A stretch of DNA of 64,000 bases from Pseudomonadota bacterium. GTDB lineage: Bacteria > Myxococcota_A > UBA9160 > SZUA-336. The notes under the pieces were generated by a model that was not told where the DNA came from, made no database searches, and saw only the letters and a list, made by a program, of their open reading frames with translations. The stretch is taken from contig QJZC01000053.1 in assembly GCA_003247575.1 (NCBI GenBank), positions 1 through 64,000 on the forward strand, given 5' to 3'. This document shows positions 1 to 8,318 of this stretch, in pieces; position 1 is the first letter of the stretch, and each line of letters opens with the position of its first letter. The translations under genes were made by a program, and so were the position numbers.

Positions 1-1
1 G

Positions 2-289
2 CCTAGTGAGAAGCGGTTTCAACGGTTCTTTCCGCTGGATCGAGAGGATTTCTTGTTTCCGGAGGACCGCTCTTCGCGATACACCATCATCGAGATCTCT
101 GTGTTCGAAGGGCGATCGGTCGAAGCGAAGCGCCAGCTCATCCGTGCACTGTTCCGTGAAGTCGAAGCTCGTGCTGGAGTCGCACCGCAGGACCTCGAGA
201 TCACGATCTTCGAGACTCCCAAAGCGAACTGGGGGATTCGTGGAAAGTGCGGCGATGAGCTGGCGCTGAACCATCGAGTGGATGTCTGA
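2..289 (+). CDS. Tautomerase family protein (5' truncated by window)
   Basis: This is the C-terminal part of a small tautomerase-superfamily protein (Tautomerase_2 type, related to 4-oxalocrotonate tautomerase). Such enzymes interconvert keto and enol forms using an N-terminal proline. The reading frame is open from base 2, and the text KRFQRFFPLDREDF followed by YTIIEISVFEGRS is characteristic of the family. The frame therefore continues upstream of the window, and the TTG at 53 is not the real start. The catalytic proline lies outside the window. The C-terminal NWGIRGK-like block fits the usual ending. The substrate cannot be inferred. Confidence 0.8.
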   Translation, partial: PSEKRFQRFFPLDREDFLFPEDRSSRYTIIEISVFEGRSVEAKRQLIRALFREVEARAGVAPQDLEITIFETPKANWGIRGKCGDELALNHRVDV

Positions 290-351
290 TCCGCCCAGTC
301 CGGGCTAGGTCGCGGCCGCTGCCCACTTCGACTTCGATTCTTGGAATGTTC

Positions 352-1614
352 TCAGCTCGGATCGAGGTCGAAGGTCTGGCCGCTCGCGAGGCAGCTGCAG
401 AGCTCTCGGTAGACGTGCTCGATGCGGGTCGCGAGCTCGGCTGGGGATGGGGGAGCCGACGGGTCGGAGTCGATGTGGCGGAGGATGCGCCGCGCAAGGC
501 AGCCTCGAGCGAGGATGGCTTCGATGACAGGGTGTGCCTCGCTGGATAGCGGCTCGAGCTGCTCCAGTATGTGCGTCCAGAGCTCGCCCGCCGTGCAGAC
601 GCGGCCGGGCTCCCAGCCGAAGGCCTCCGCGTAGGCGGCATGCTTGATCACCGCGCGCTCGGCGTCGCGAGCCACGGCGAGGAAGATCTCTGCTAGGACC
701 CGCTCGTCCCATTCCTGCTGCTGGGATCGGCTTATGAATCGCTCTTCGACCAGTGCCCGGACGAAGGCGACGATCAACTCGGCGATCGCGAGGTCGGAGC
801 GCGGGCTCTCGGTGATGTCGAGTACGCGGATCTCGATGGCGCTTCGGTCGAAGCGCGCGATGGCACCGCGCGCGTTCACCCACTCGTGCCGCAGGATCCC
901 CTCCGGGTCCAGCTCGCGCAGGTCGGCGTAGATGGTGCCGAGCAGCTGCTGCTCGTACTGCTCGCGCGTGAAGACGCGCTCGGGAATGACGACCCCCGCC
1001 ACCGAAGGCACGCGGCGGGAGTTCGTGCGACACACCTCGAGCCGCGAGTCGAGCCCAGGGCCGCGGACACCCTCGATGAAGGGAGAGCTAGCGCACAGGG
1101 CGGGAAGCAGCGGGAGCGCGATCCGGATCGCGGCGTGCAGTCGGCCGAACTCGTCGTCGCCGGAGAACGGAAGGTTGATGTGCATGCTCTGCAGGTTGGC
1201 CCAACCGTGTCCGCGGCAATCGAAGATTCGGTCGAACGTCTTGTAGACGGGGCCGTACTCGTAGGGCCAGAGCGTGGTGTCGGTGTCTGGATTCATGCGG
1301 GGATGCATCGCCGTCGGCATGAGCATGGCCTCGTGTGGCGCCAGTAGCTCCTCGATCCGCTCGATCTGTCGCTGGAAGGCCGCCGCCAGACCTGCGGTGC
1401 TGGGGGCAGGACCGTTGGTCTTGAGCTCGACCACGTGCGCGACGAGTTCGTTCGACCAGGCGATGTCTCCGTGCGCGATCTCGGCTTCGACTTGGCCCTC
1501 TTCGTCGCGCAGCAACACCTCGGCGAGCGGACGCACGGCGAGCGTCCGCCGGTCTACGATCATGTACTCGAGCTCGATCCCGATCCCTTCGAACAGCCGG
1601 AGCGATACACTCAT
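352..1614 (-). CDS. Glutamate-cysteine ligase family 2 (GCS2) amidoligase
   Basis: A 420-aa protein of the GCS2 (YbdK-like) carboxylate-amine ligase family. Members form a gamma-amide bond between glutamate and an amine with ATP. The sequence shows a GIELEYM block at residues 12-18 (metal-binding E-x-E), conserved acidic residues in SNELVAHVVELKTNGP (54-69), and LQSMHINLPF (141-150), the family's H-x-N strand. Length is normal. It is the last gene of a three-gene operon; its ATG overlaps the stop of the RimK-type ATP-grasp gene by four bases (ATGA). With a peptide-ligating ATP-grasp and a C39-like peptidase beside it, a specialised peptide or amide metabolite is more likely than general glutathione synthesis. 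This is inference, and the substrate is unknown. Confidence 0.85.
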   Translation of the reverse strand: MSVSLRLFEGIGIELEYMIVDRRTLAVRPLAEVLLRDEEGQVEAEIAHGDIAWSNELVAHVVELKTNGPAPSTAGLAAAFQRQIERIEELLAPHEAMLMPTAMHPRMNPDTDTTLWPYEYGPVYKTFDRIFDCRGHGWANLQSMHINLPFSGDDEFGRLHAAIRIALPLLPALCASSPFIEGVRGPGLDSRLEVCRTNSRRVPSVAGVVIPERVFTREQYEQQLLGTIYADLRELDPEGILRHEWVNARGAIARFDRSAIEIRVLDITESPRSDLAIAELIVAFVRALVEERFISRSQQQEWDERVLAEIFLAVARDAERAVIKHAAYAEAFGWEPGRVCTAGELWTHILEQLEPLSSEAHPVIEAILARGCLARRILRHIDSDPSAPPSPAELATRIEHVYRELCSCLASGQTFDLDPS

Positions 1615-3068
1615 TCGAGCGCCCCCCGCTCGTCGAGCTTTCGCCGGAAGTAAGCCATGATGCTGTCGTACAAAGCGTCTCCGATCAGCTTATCCTCGTA
1701 GCCCGCATCGAGACTCGGGTTGTCGTTGACCTCGACGACGACGGTACGCTTGCCGACCGTCTTCAGGTCGACCCCGTAGAGCCCCTGCCCCATCAATGCT
1801 GCGCTGCGCACGGCCAGATCAACCACGTTCGCAGGAACCTCTTCGAGTGGGAACGGCTCCACACGGCCGTAGCGTGTGCGTTGATCACCCGCGCGCTGGA
1901 TGATCTGCCAGTGGCCGCGCGCCATGTGGTACTTGCACGCATAGAGTGGACGCCCCTCGAGCACACCCACGCGCCAGTCGTAGTCCGATACCAGGAACTC
2001 CTGCACCAGCGCGAGCTCGGACTCCTCCAGAACCTCACGCAATCGCAGATGCAGCTCGTCGGCCGAGTCGGCACGGACGACGCCGCGAGAGAAGGCGCTG
2101 TCGGGCTGCTTGATCACGCACGGGAAGCCGACGGCTTGCTCCACGGGCTTGGGATCGTCCGAGTCGATCACGAGCGTGCGGGGGCGCGGGATTCCGCAGC
2201 GCGCGAAGATCTCGGCGAGAAAGACCTTGTTGGTGCAGCGCAAGATGGACTCGGGGTCGTCGATCACCACCATACCCTCGGCGGCCGCCCTGCGCGCGAA
2301 GCGAAACGTGTGATGGTCTACGGAGGTCGTCTCACGAATGAACAGGCCGTCGTACTCCGCGAGTCGGCCGTACTCGTCCGGATGGATCACCCACGCCTCC
2401 ATGTCGAGCTCGCGCGCCGCGCGCACGAACTTGCGGATCGCGGCATCGTCCGACGGCGGCTCCTCTTCCTCGGGATTGCGCAGGATCGCCAGATCGTAGC
2501 GCGCCGACCGCTTGCGAGATCGCCGCGGCGGACGCGAGAGGTACGCACTGGCGCGCTCGATGACGAAGTCGAGATGCCCGGGCGGAATCTCGCTCGTCGC
2601 CACGGGTCGCAGCTTCTCCAGCCGCCATTCGCTGGTCTTGACGAACGAAGCGCGCAGGAGCGGCGCCGGGAAGTGATTGAACAGCGCCTGCGCCAGGCGC
2701 GCATAGCGCTCGGTCGGATTGCGACCGAAGTAGATGCTGAGCTGGAACTCCGTGCCGCGGAGCGGCTTGAGCGACTTCTGGATCAGCTCGTCGAGATCAT
2801 CGGATACCCCGCGCAAGACCGCGCGCAGCCGCATGTCCTGCAGGGTGGATACCGACGGCAAGGGCCGATGGCCCCGCGCGGCCGCGAGCAGCGAAACGTA
2901 GTACCCGGTCGTCTGATAGCTGTACGTGCGGCACAGATTGAACACGACGCTTCGAGCCTTCCAGGTCGGGTCCGGAGAGATCAGGTAGTCCTTGGCCGAG
3001 ACGACCTGTACCCCGGGAATCTCGAGTGGCAGACGTTCGATGTTCTCGACGACGACGAGCGCCCTCAT
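1611..3068 (-). CDS. RimK-type ATP-grasp ligase with RLAN N-terminal domain
   Basis: A 485-aa RimK family protein. The first ~190 residues match the RimK-like ATP-grasp N-terminal (RLAN) domain; residues ~275-480 are the ATP-grasp fold. Visible motifs are FPCVIKQPDSAFSRG (nucleotide-binding lysine), VQEFLVSDYDWRVGVL, and EVNDNPS at 446-452, which supplies the Mg-binding Glu and Asn. The family adds amino acids, often glutamate, to a peptide or protein carboxylate by an acylphosphate intermediate. ATGA overlaps on both sides (3065-3068 and 1611-1614) show tight translational coupling with a C39-like peptidase upstream and a GCS2 ligase downstream. The composition RLAN ATP-grasp plus GCS2 plus peptidase fits the amidoligase neighbourhoods predicted from comparative genomics. 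The product is unknown. Confidence 0.85.
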   Translation of the reverse strand: MRALVVVENIERLPLEIPGVQVVSAKDYLISPDPTWKARSVVFNLCRTYSYQTTGYYVSLLAAARGHRPLPSVSTLQDMRLRAVLRGVSDDLDELIQKSLKPLRGTEFQLSIYFGRNPTERYARLAQALFNHFPAPLLRASFVKTSEWRLEKLRPVATSEIPPGHLDFVIERASAYLSRPPRRSRKRSARYDLAILRNPEEEEPPSDDAAIRKFVRAARELDMEAWVIHPDEYGRLAEYDGLFIRETTSVDHHTFRFARRAAAEGMVVIDDPESILRCTNKVFLAEIFARCGIPRPRTLVIDSDDPKPVEQAVGFPCVIKQPDSAFSRGVVRADSADELHLRLREVLEESELALVQEFLVSDYDWRVGVLEGRPLYACKYHMARGHWQIIQRAGDQRTRYGRVEPFPLEEVPANVVDLAVRSAALMGQGLYGVDLKTVGKRTVVVEVNDNPSLDAGYEDKLIGDALYDSIMAYFRRKLDERGALE

Positions 3069-3778
3069 CCAGTTTTTTCCTTCGGCTTCAGCAACAACAG
3101 GTTGGCGTCATAGGTCAGCACACCGAGCAGGATCGCGCCGATGACGCGATCGATGTGCACCGAGTAGCGAGCACGCTGAAAAGCGGGGTTCGTGTGGTAG
3201 GGATCCGCGACGAAGACGTGGTTGTTGGACCGGTCGAACCCGTAGAGGACGACGAAGTGCCCCATCGACTCCCCGCGAATGTCGTCATAGACCAGTTCGC
3301 GCTCGCCCCGCTCCCGTGCGCAGCGATAGAGATAGGTGGCGCTCAGCCCCACCAGCAGCAGGGTTCCGCGCCGCAGATGCTCCCGGAGCAGTCGCCGGCT
3401 CAGATCCTGGAAGAGCAGCTCGCCTCCCAACTCGAGGTACCGCAGATAGGCGCGTGAGGCGCCGCGCAACTTGGTCGATCGCTTGTGCTTGGCCTGCTCA
3501 CGCAGCTTCGCGGCGAGGTCCACGTCGCCTGTGTCCCACCAGGTCGGATCGAAGACGGCCAGGTTGTAGGTGTAGATGCGCGCGGTGTACCCCCGCTGCA
3601 AGGCATGATGGGCCAGCAGCACGGCGAGCGTGCCCCCGGTCTCGAGCGGCTCCACCTCTTCTATGACACGCGAGAGCGAGATCCGGTCCCCGTAGGCGCG
3701 ATAGACCGCATGCAGGCACGTGGGCCCACAGGTCTCGTCATCCGGCTGAGCCAGGATCTCGAACTCTTCGAACTGCAC
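3065..3778 (-). CDS. C39-like cysteine peptidase
   Basis: A papain-fold C39-like protein of 237-238 aa. Gln11 and Cys17 lie in the block QPDDETCGPTC; the likely partners are His175 (MGHFVVLYGF) and Asp193 (ADPY). Members cleave double-glycine leaders or short peptides. The frame is open further upstream to 3940, but that extension is Arg/Ala-rich and unlike a protein. I chose the GTG at 3778 because GGGGAGAG sits just before it and it begins directly at the domain. There is no transporter fusion and no clear signal peptide, so it probably acts in the cytoplasm. First gene of the amidoligase operon; its stop overlaps the ATP-grasp start (ATGA). It may trim or release the peptide made by its partners. 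Confidence 0.75.
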   Translation of the reverse strand: MQFEEFEILAQPDDETCGPTCLHAVYRAYGDRISLSRVIEEVEPLETGGTLAVLLAHHALQRGYTARIYTYNLAVFDPTWWDTGDVDLAAKLREQAKHKRSTKLRGASRAYLRYLELGGELLFQDLSRRLLREHLRRGTLLLVGLSATYLYRCARERGERELVYDDIRGESMGHFVVLYGFDRSNNHVFVADPYHTNPAFQRARYSVHIDRVIGAILLGVLTYDANLLLLKPKEKTG

Positions 3779-4000
3779 CTCTCTCCCCTGCGCCCCTGCG
3801 GCCTTCGCCCCCCGAAAACTCGGGCCGCTCACGACCCCGGGCGCCGAGAGCGCGCGCAGCCTCGAGGCAGCTGGCGGGCTCCGCCGGAGCAACGGATATT
3901 CTGGCGCGTCGGCGCGCACTTCGCAGCGCCTGGGATGCACTTCTCAGAGAACGAGGCACGCTTCGCCTGCGATGAGATGCGCAGCGGACGATCGACAGGT

Positions 4001-4006
4001 TAGACT
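4001..4006 (+). promoter_or_regulatory. TAGACT box 6 nt before ATG (leaderless -10 candidate)
   Basis: TAGACT fits the TAnnnT form of a sigma-70 -10 element and ends six bases before the ATG at 4013. No Shine-Dalgarno sequence is present, so transcription would start at or next to the A of the ATG. No convincing -35 was found. The same arrangement recurs at 13048, 16832, 27872 and 52667. Confidence 0.5.
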
Positions 4007-4012
4007 GCCGGA

Positions 4013-4537
4013 ATGAGAGCACTGGTCCTCACTGCGGTAGGCCCCGATCGGCCCGGCCTCGTCGAAGCGCTCGCCGAAGCGGTAGCTGGACACGGCGGCA
4101 ACTGGCTCGAGAGTCGCATGGCGCGCATGGCGGGCCAGTTCGCGGGCATCGTGCACGTCCAGGTTGACGCGGAGCAGCTCGAGCCGCTCTCCGCGGCGTT
4201 GTCCGGACTGGAAGCGCGCGGACTCAAGGTGTCGGTCACGCCCGCAGAGCCGGAGACCCCAAGCGCGGTGCGCAGGCTCGAGATGTCCCTGGTCGGACAG
4301 GATCGCCAGGGAATCGTGCGCGACATCTCCGCCGCGCTCTCGCGCAATGGCGTCAACGTCGAGGAGCTCGAAACCGAGTACACCCGCGGCGCCATGTCGG
4401 GCGAAGCCCTCTTCAACGCGAGTGCACTCCTCACCGTGCCGACCGACTTGTCCCTCGATCACCTGCGCAAGGAGCTCGAGCGCGTAGCCGACGATCTGAT
4501 GGTCGATCTCGAGGTGAGCGAGTCTTCGGAGCCCTAG
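4013..4537 (+). CDS. GcvR-like double ACT-domain regulator
   Basis: A 174-aa protein of two ACT domains in tandem (residues ~2-80 and ~88-165), the architecture of GcvR, the accessory repressor of the glycine cleavage system. Each domain begins with the expected strand followed by a D-[RK]-x-G turn (GPDRPG near 10; GQDRQG near 95). It has no DNA-binding domain, so it would act by binding an amino acid and a partner protein. No gcv genes or GcvA-type regulator are in the window, so the target is open. Start: no ribosome-binding site precedes the ATG; instead a TAGACT box ends six bases upstream, suggesting a leaderless mRNA. Confidence 0.8.
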   Translation: MRALVLTAVGPDRPGLVEALAEAVAGHGGNWLESRMARMAGQFAGIVHVQVDAEQLEPLSAALSGLEARGLKVSVTPAEPETPSAVRRLEMSLVGQDRQGIVRDISAALSRNGVNVEELETEYTRGAMSGEALFNASALLTVPTDLSLDHLRKELERVADDLMVDLEVSESSEP

Positions 4538-4543
4538 ACGAGC

Positions 4544-6007
4544 TCAGCCTGAGAGCTCTTCGTACTCGTCGAGCTTCGGTCGGCGCATCTCCCACATGTA
4601 GCGCAAGGTAGTACCCGGCCACAGCGTGTAGACCCTACCCTGATCGTCTTGGTACCAGCTGTGGCAGTTGCCCTGCCAGATGGTGCGCTCCATGTCCCCG
4701 TGAAGCTTCGCGTCGAAGGCGAGCGTCGCGTCGGCGCGCGGCACCAAGGCCTCGAGCCTGCGCTCGCGCAACGCGTGGATACACCCCAGCACGTAGCGAA
4801 CCTGAGCCTCGACCATCACGATGACCGAGTTGTGGCCGAGCCCGCTGTTCGGCCCGAGCAGCATGAAGAAGTTCGGGAAGCCGGGAACTGCGAGCGTGCG
4901 ATGCGCGTAGATGCGCTCACGCCAGAGCTCCTCCAGAGTCAGGCCACCGGACCCGGTCACCGTGAGCGACGTGTGGAAGTTGAACGGCTCGAAGCCCGTC
5001 GCGAACACGACCGTATCGACGTCGCGCATGCGACCGTCCGCGCTGACGATCCCCTTGGCCTCGAAGTGGTGGATCGGATCGGTCACCAGCTCGACGTTCT
5101 CGCGCTGCAAGGTCGGATAGAAGTCATTGGAGATCAGCAGCCGTTTGCAGCCGGGAGGATAGTCCGGGGTGAGCTTGCTGCGCAGCTCCGGGTCGCGTAC
5201 TTGGTCCTCGAGGTGCCGCGCGCACATGCGCCTCGACATGCGGCTCATGAAGCTGCCCTGCAGGAACGCCGGGAAACGCATTTCGAGCAGCCAGTAAATC
5301 AGCCAGCGATGCAGCCGTGCGCGCCAGGGGTGACGCCGGAACCGCGCGCGCACGGCCTCTGAATATTCTTGATCGATCCGCGGCGTGATCCAGTTCGGCG
5401 TGCGCTGGAACACATAGAGCTGCTCCACCTGCGGCGCGATCTCGGGAACCAGCTGGATCGCACTCGCGGCGCTTCCGATCACGGCCACCCTGCGTCCAGC
5501 GAGTGCGTGCGAGTGGTTCCAACGCGCCGAGTGGAAGTGGACGCCCTCGAAACTCTCGAGGCCCGGAAAGTCGGGCACGTGAGGACGGTGGAGTCCTCCC
5601 ATTGCGCTCACCAGGACGTCGCAGTGATGCGTGGCTCCGCTCGTGTCGCGCAGGGTCCAGTGCCCATCCGTGAAGTCCGCCGCCACGATCTCGCACCCGA
5701 AGCGCAGATACTCGTGGAGCCCGTACTTCGCGGCCACCCGCTCGCAGTACCGCTGAATTTCCTCCCCTGGCGCGAACAAGCGACTCCAGTCGGGATTGAG
5801 CTCGAACGAGTACGAGTAGAGGTGCGAGGGAATGTCGCAAGCCACGCCAGGATAGGTGTTGTCGCGCCAGGTTCCACCGACCCGCTCGGCCTTCTCGAAG
5901 ATCTCGAAGCTTCGAATCCCCGCGCGGGAGAGCTGGATCCCCATGCATATGCCAGAGAGGCCCGCACCCAGGATGGCGACTCGCGGAGTCTTGCCCGTAT
6001 GCTTCAT
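4544..6007 (-). CDS. Flavin monooxygenase, Baeyer-Villiger type
   Basis: A 487-aa class B flavoprotein monooxygenase that would use FAD and NADPH to oxygenate a ketone (to an ester or lactone) or a heteroatom. It has an FAD-binding GAGLSG at 14-19, the GGTW block at 44-47, the Baeyer-Villiger fingerprint F-x-G-x3-H-x3-W at 153-163, an NADPH-binding VIGSAASA at 177-184, and the ATGFEPF motif further on. The residue after the fingerprint tryptophan is Asn rather than the usual Pro or Asp. The start follows a GGAGAG site. It lies next to a TetR gene on the same strand and a divergent acyl-CoA dehydrogenase, which suggests catabolism of a cyclic or long-chain ketone. The substrate cannot be told from sequence. 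Confidence 0.88.
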   Translation of the reverse strand: MKHTGKTPRVAILGAGLSGICMGIQLSRAGIRSFEIFEKAERVGGTWRDNTYPGVACDIPSHLYSYSFELNPDWSRLFAPGEEIQRYCERVAAKYGLHEYLRFGCEIVAADFTDGHWTLRDTSGATHHCDVLVSAMGGLHRPHVPDFPGLESFEGVHFHSARWNHSHALAGRRVAVIGSAASAIQLVPEIAPQVEQLYVFQRTPNWITPRIDQEYSEAVRARFRRHPWRARLHRWLIYWLLEMRFPAFLQGSFMSRMSRRMCARHLEDQVRDPELRSKLTPDYPPGCKRLLISNDFYPTLQRENVELVTDPIHHFEAKGIVSADGRMRDVDTVVFATGFEPFNFHTSLTVTGSGGLTLEELWRERIYAHRTLAVPGFPNFFMLLGPNSGLGHNSVIVMVEAQVRYVLGCIHALRERRLEALVPRADATLAFDAKLHGDMERTIWQGNCHSWYQDDQGRVYTLWPGTTLRYMWEMRRPKLDEYEELSG

Positions 6008-6067
6008 CGATTCTCTCCGTACGCAGTGCCCGACGACACCCTGTCACGGTGACACGGATTCATGGAG

Positions 6068-6742
6068 TCACGCCCTCGATCCACGGCGCCGACCTTTCAG
6101 CAGTCGCTCCGTCTCTTCGGAGACGGGCGCCGCCAGGATGGCCGCGATCAGATCGACGAGGTGGCTGACGAAGAGCTCGTGATCGCGGCGTTCCGGATCC
6201 TGAGCGCGCCGGCCCAGCTCGGTGAACAAGATTCTGATCGCAGAGAACCGGCGGTGCAGCCGGCGTACCGCGAGCTCGGGAATCCAGTCGGCGACCAGCC
6301 GCCGCCAGCGGTGGATACTCTCCTGAGGACTCTCCGGGTCCGAAGGATCGAGCGGCCGATCGGGCCGCTGCACCAGCTCGGCGATGATTCGAAGATAGGC
6401 GCAGCCTCCATCCCGGTCGGTCAGCTTGCTGGCCTCGGGCACCACGAGCGCGAACGCGAGCGCGCGCAGGTCGCCGCCGTCGGCTTCGAATCGGTCGAGT
6501 AGCGCGTGGCGGCGCGGCTCGACGTCGGCGCGGTGTCGAGCCAGGATGGCGGCCACCAGCGCGCCCCGCGTTCCGAAGTGGTACTGCAGTGCGGTGGCGT
6601 TGCGCTGACCGGCGTGCCGGTTGATCTGGCGCAGCGATACCGCACCGATTCCGTACTCCGAGAAGAGCTCTTCGGCAGCACGGATCAGCTTGAGACGCGT
6701 GTCCTCGCTTCCCCTCCGACCGTTCCCGGCAGGTTCTGACAC
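6068..6742 (-). CDS. TetR-family transcriptional regulator
   Basis: A 224-aa TetR-type repressor. The N-terminal helix-turn-helix (residues ~14-60) contains TRLKLIRAAEELFSEYG, SLRQINRHAG and ALQYHFGTR; the rest is the ligand-binding domain. I chose the GTG at 6742 because AAGGAG stands eight to nine bases upstream and the domain begins just after; the frame stays open far upstream only as an antisense of the acyl-CoA dehydrogenase. It is divergent from the dehydrogenase gene at 6947 and upstream of the monooxygenase, so it most likely controls both. A 5-9-5 inverted repeat in the shared promoter region (6833-6851) is a candidate operator. Confidence 0.85.
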   Translation of the reverse strand: MSEPAGNGRRGSEDTRLKLIRAAEELFSEYGIGAVSLRQINRHAGQRNATALQYHFGTRGALVAAILARHRADVEPRRHALLDRFEADGGDLRALAFALVVPEASKLTDRDGGCAYLRIIAELVQRPDRPLDPSDPESPQESIHRWRRLVADWIPELAVRRLHRRFSAIRILFTELGRRAQDPERRDHELFVSHLVDLIAAILAAPVSEETERLLKGRRRGSRA

Positions 6743-6822
6743 CTTCGCTCTCCTTCGTCGCCGATCGAGGTCGGACAACCCAGGCTTGGTCCTGAAACCA
6801 CCGACATGAGACGATGGACTTA

Positions 6823-6852
6823 ATAATACGCCTGCATTAGAGTTTGATGCAA
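6823..6852 (-). promoter_or_regulatory. Candidate tetR promoter with overlapping operator
   Basis: Read on the minus strand, TTGCAT (6852-6847) and TATTAT (6828-6823) are separated by 18 bases, resembling a sigma-70 promoter for the TetR gene. The inverted repeat TGCAT-N9-ATGCA (6833-6851) falls inside the spacer and the -35, where a repressor would block RNA polymerase. It is one of the few AT-rich patches nearby. The assignment is inference. Confidence 0.4.
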
Positions 6853-6946
6853 TGTGATGAATTTGAGCCAGAGTCAGGGTCAGAGGCCATGACCAGGGCC
6901 GTAGGCCAGGCACCAGGCACCACGGACTAGACGGAGGAGAGGACAG

Positions 6947-8173
6947 ATGGCGATCGATTTCAGTTTCCCGCCCGAGGTCGAGGAAGTCCGGCACCGGATA
7001 CGACAGTTTCTCACGGAGATCGTGCGCCCCTGTGAGCAGGCGATCGAAGAGAAGCCGGACGATCGCGAGACCTTGGTCAAAAACGTGATCAAGATGCGCA
7101 AGGCCGCACAGGAGTGGGGCCTTTGGCTGCCCCACATGCCCGAGGAATTCGGCGGCATGGGGCTCGGACACGTCGCGATGGCCAGCGTCTCGGCCGAGGC
7201 TGCGAAGACCCGCTTCGGTCCGTTCGCACTCAACGCGCAGGCTCCCGACGAGGGAAACATGCACACCCTGCTGCACTGGGCGAACGAAGAGCAGAAGAAG
7301 AAGTACCTGATCCCGCTCTGCGAAGGGCGCATGCGCTCGTGCTTCGCCATGACCGAGCCCGAGGTGGCCGGCTCGGATCCGACCTTGATCCAGACCCGCG
7401 CGGTCAAGGACGGCAATGACTGGGTGATCAACGGGCACAAGTGGTTCATCTCCGGTGCCCGCGGCGCGAACTTCGCGATCCTGATCGCACGCACCGAGGA
7501 CGATCCCGATGTCGCGCAGGCGGTGAACTCGGCCTTCCTCGTCGACATGCCCTCCGAAGGCTGGGAGATCGTGCGCGACGTCGAGACGATGAGCGGCAGT
7601 CACAACCACTGCGAGATCCGCATCACGAATCTGCGCGTCCCCGATGCCAACCTGCTCGGTGGCAGAGGACAGGGTCACCGCCTGGGCCAGGCTCGCCTGG
7701 GACCCGCTCGGCTCGCCCACTGCATGCGTTGGATCGGCCAGGCCGAAGTCGCGCTCAACATGATGGTCGAGCGCGCGATGAGCCGCTTCGCTCATGGCTC
7801 GCTGCTCGCCGAGAAGCAGGGCATCCAATGGATGATCGCGGACTCCACCATGGAGCTCTACCAGTGCAAGCTGATGGTGCTCCACGCGGCGTACAAGATC
7901 GATCGCAAGGAGGACTTCCGCAGCGAGGTCTCCATGGCGAAGCACTTCGTCGCGAATTCGCTGAATCGGATCGTCGACCGCGCAATCCAGGTCCACGGAG
8001 CTCTCGGTTACTCGACCGATACCCCGCTCGCCCACATGGCGACCCAGGCGCGCTGGGCGCGATTCGCCGATGGCGCCGACGAGGTGCACCAGTGGCGCAT
8101 CGCTCAGCGTACGATCGAAGCCTACGCGAAGGATGGCAGCGTGCGCCTGGCCGCAGGGGATCTTCCCCTCTAA
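6947..8173 (+). CDS. Acyl-CoA dehydrogenase
   Basis: A 408-aa FAD-dependent acyl-CoA dehydrogenase catalysing the first alpha,beta-desaturation step of beta-oxidation. The order is complete: N-terminal helical domain, central sheet with FAMTEPEVAGSD (near residue 138) and NGHKWFISG, then the C-terminal helical domain ending in DGADEVHQW. In that last block an Asp sits where medium-chain enzymes carry the catalytic Glu, as in the ACAD10/11-like group. The start follows GGAGGAGAGGACAG. It is divergent from a TetR regulator and probably co-regulated with the Baeyer-Villiger-type monooxygenase. A rho-independent hairpin follows at 8261. Confidence 0.92.
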   Translation: MAIDFSFPPEVEEVRHRIRQFLTEIVRPCEQAIEEKPDDRETLVKNVIKMRKAAQEWGLWLPHMPEEFGGMGLGHVAMASVSAEAAKTRFGPFALNAQAPDEGNMHTLLHWANEEQKKKYLIPLCEGRMRSCFAMTEPEVAGSDPTLIQTRAVKDGNDWVINGHKWFISGARGANFAILIARTEDDPDVAQAVNSAFLVDMPSEGWEIVRDVETMSGSHNHCEIRITNLRVPDANLLGGRGQGHRLGQARLGPARLAHCMRWIGQAEVALNMMVERAMSRFAHGSLLAEKQGIQWMIADSTMELYQCKLMVLHAAYKIDRKEDFRSEVSMAKHFVANSLNRIVDRAIQVHGALGYSTDTPLAHMATQARWARFADGADEVHQWRIAQRTIEAYAKDGSVRLAAGDLPL

Positions 8174-8260
8174 CGGCTGCGTCCTAGGCTCCCGCGCAGA
8201 CGAGAGACTGAGCGGACGAGCCGCTACACCGCAGAGCTGGCGCAAACGCTCGAAGCACGA

Positions 8261-8293
8261 ACGCCCCGGAGCCCAAGGGCCCCGGGGCGTTTT
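8261..8293 (+). terminator. Rho-independent terminator
   Basis: The arms ACGCCCCGG (8261-8269) and CCGGGGCGT (8282-8290) pair perfectly across a 12-base loop and are followed by a short T run. It lies about 90 bases after the acyl-CoA dehydrogenase and just beyond the 3' end of the convergent peroxidase gene. The tail is short, so strength is uncertain. Confidence 0.7.
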
Positions 8294-8318
8294 CATGTCT
8301 GGGTGCGCGGGGCGTCGC

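Noticed and set aside
1881..3113. 410-residue plus-strand frame in the amidoligase operon
   Set aside because: It is the antisense of the ATP-grasp gene and has no ribosome-binding site or domain; the minus-strand protein has clear motifs.
6743..8296. Very long minus-strand frame continuing from the TetR gene
   Set aside because: It is antisense to the acyl-CoA dehydrogenase and its composition is a GC-rich shadow. The TetR gene has a good start at 6742 with a ribosome-binding site.
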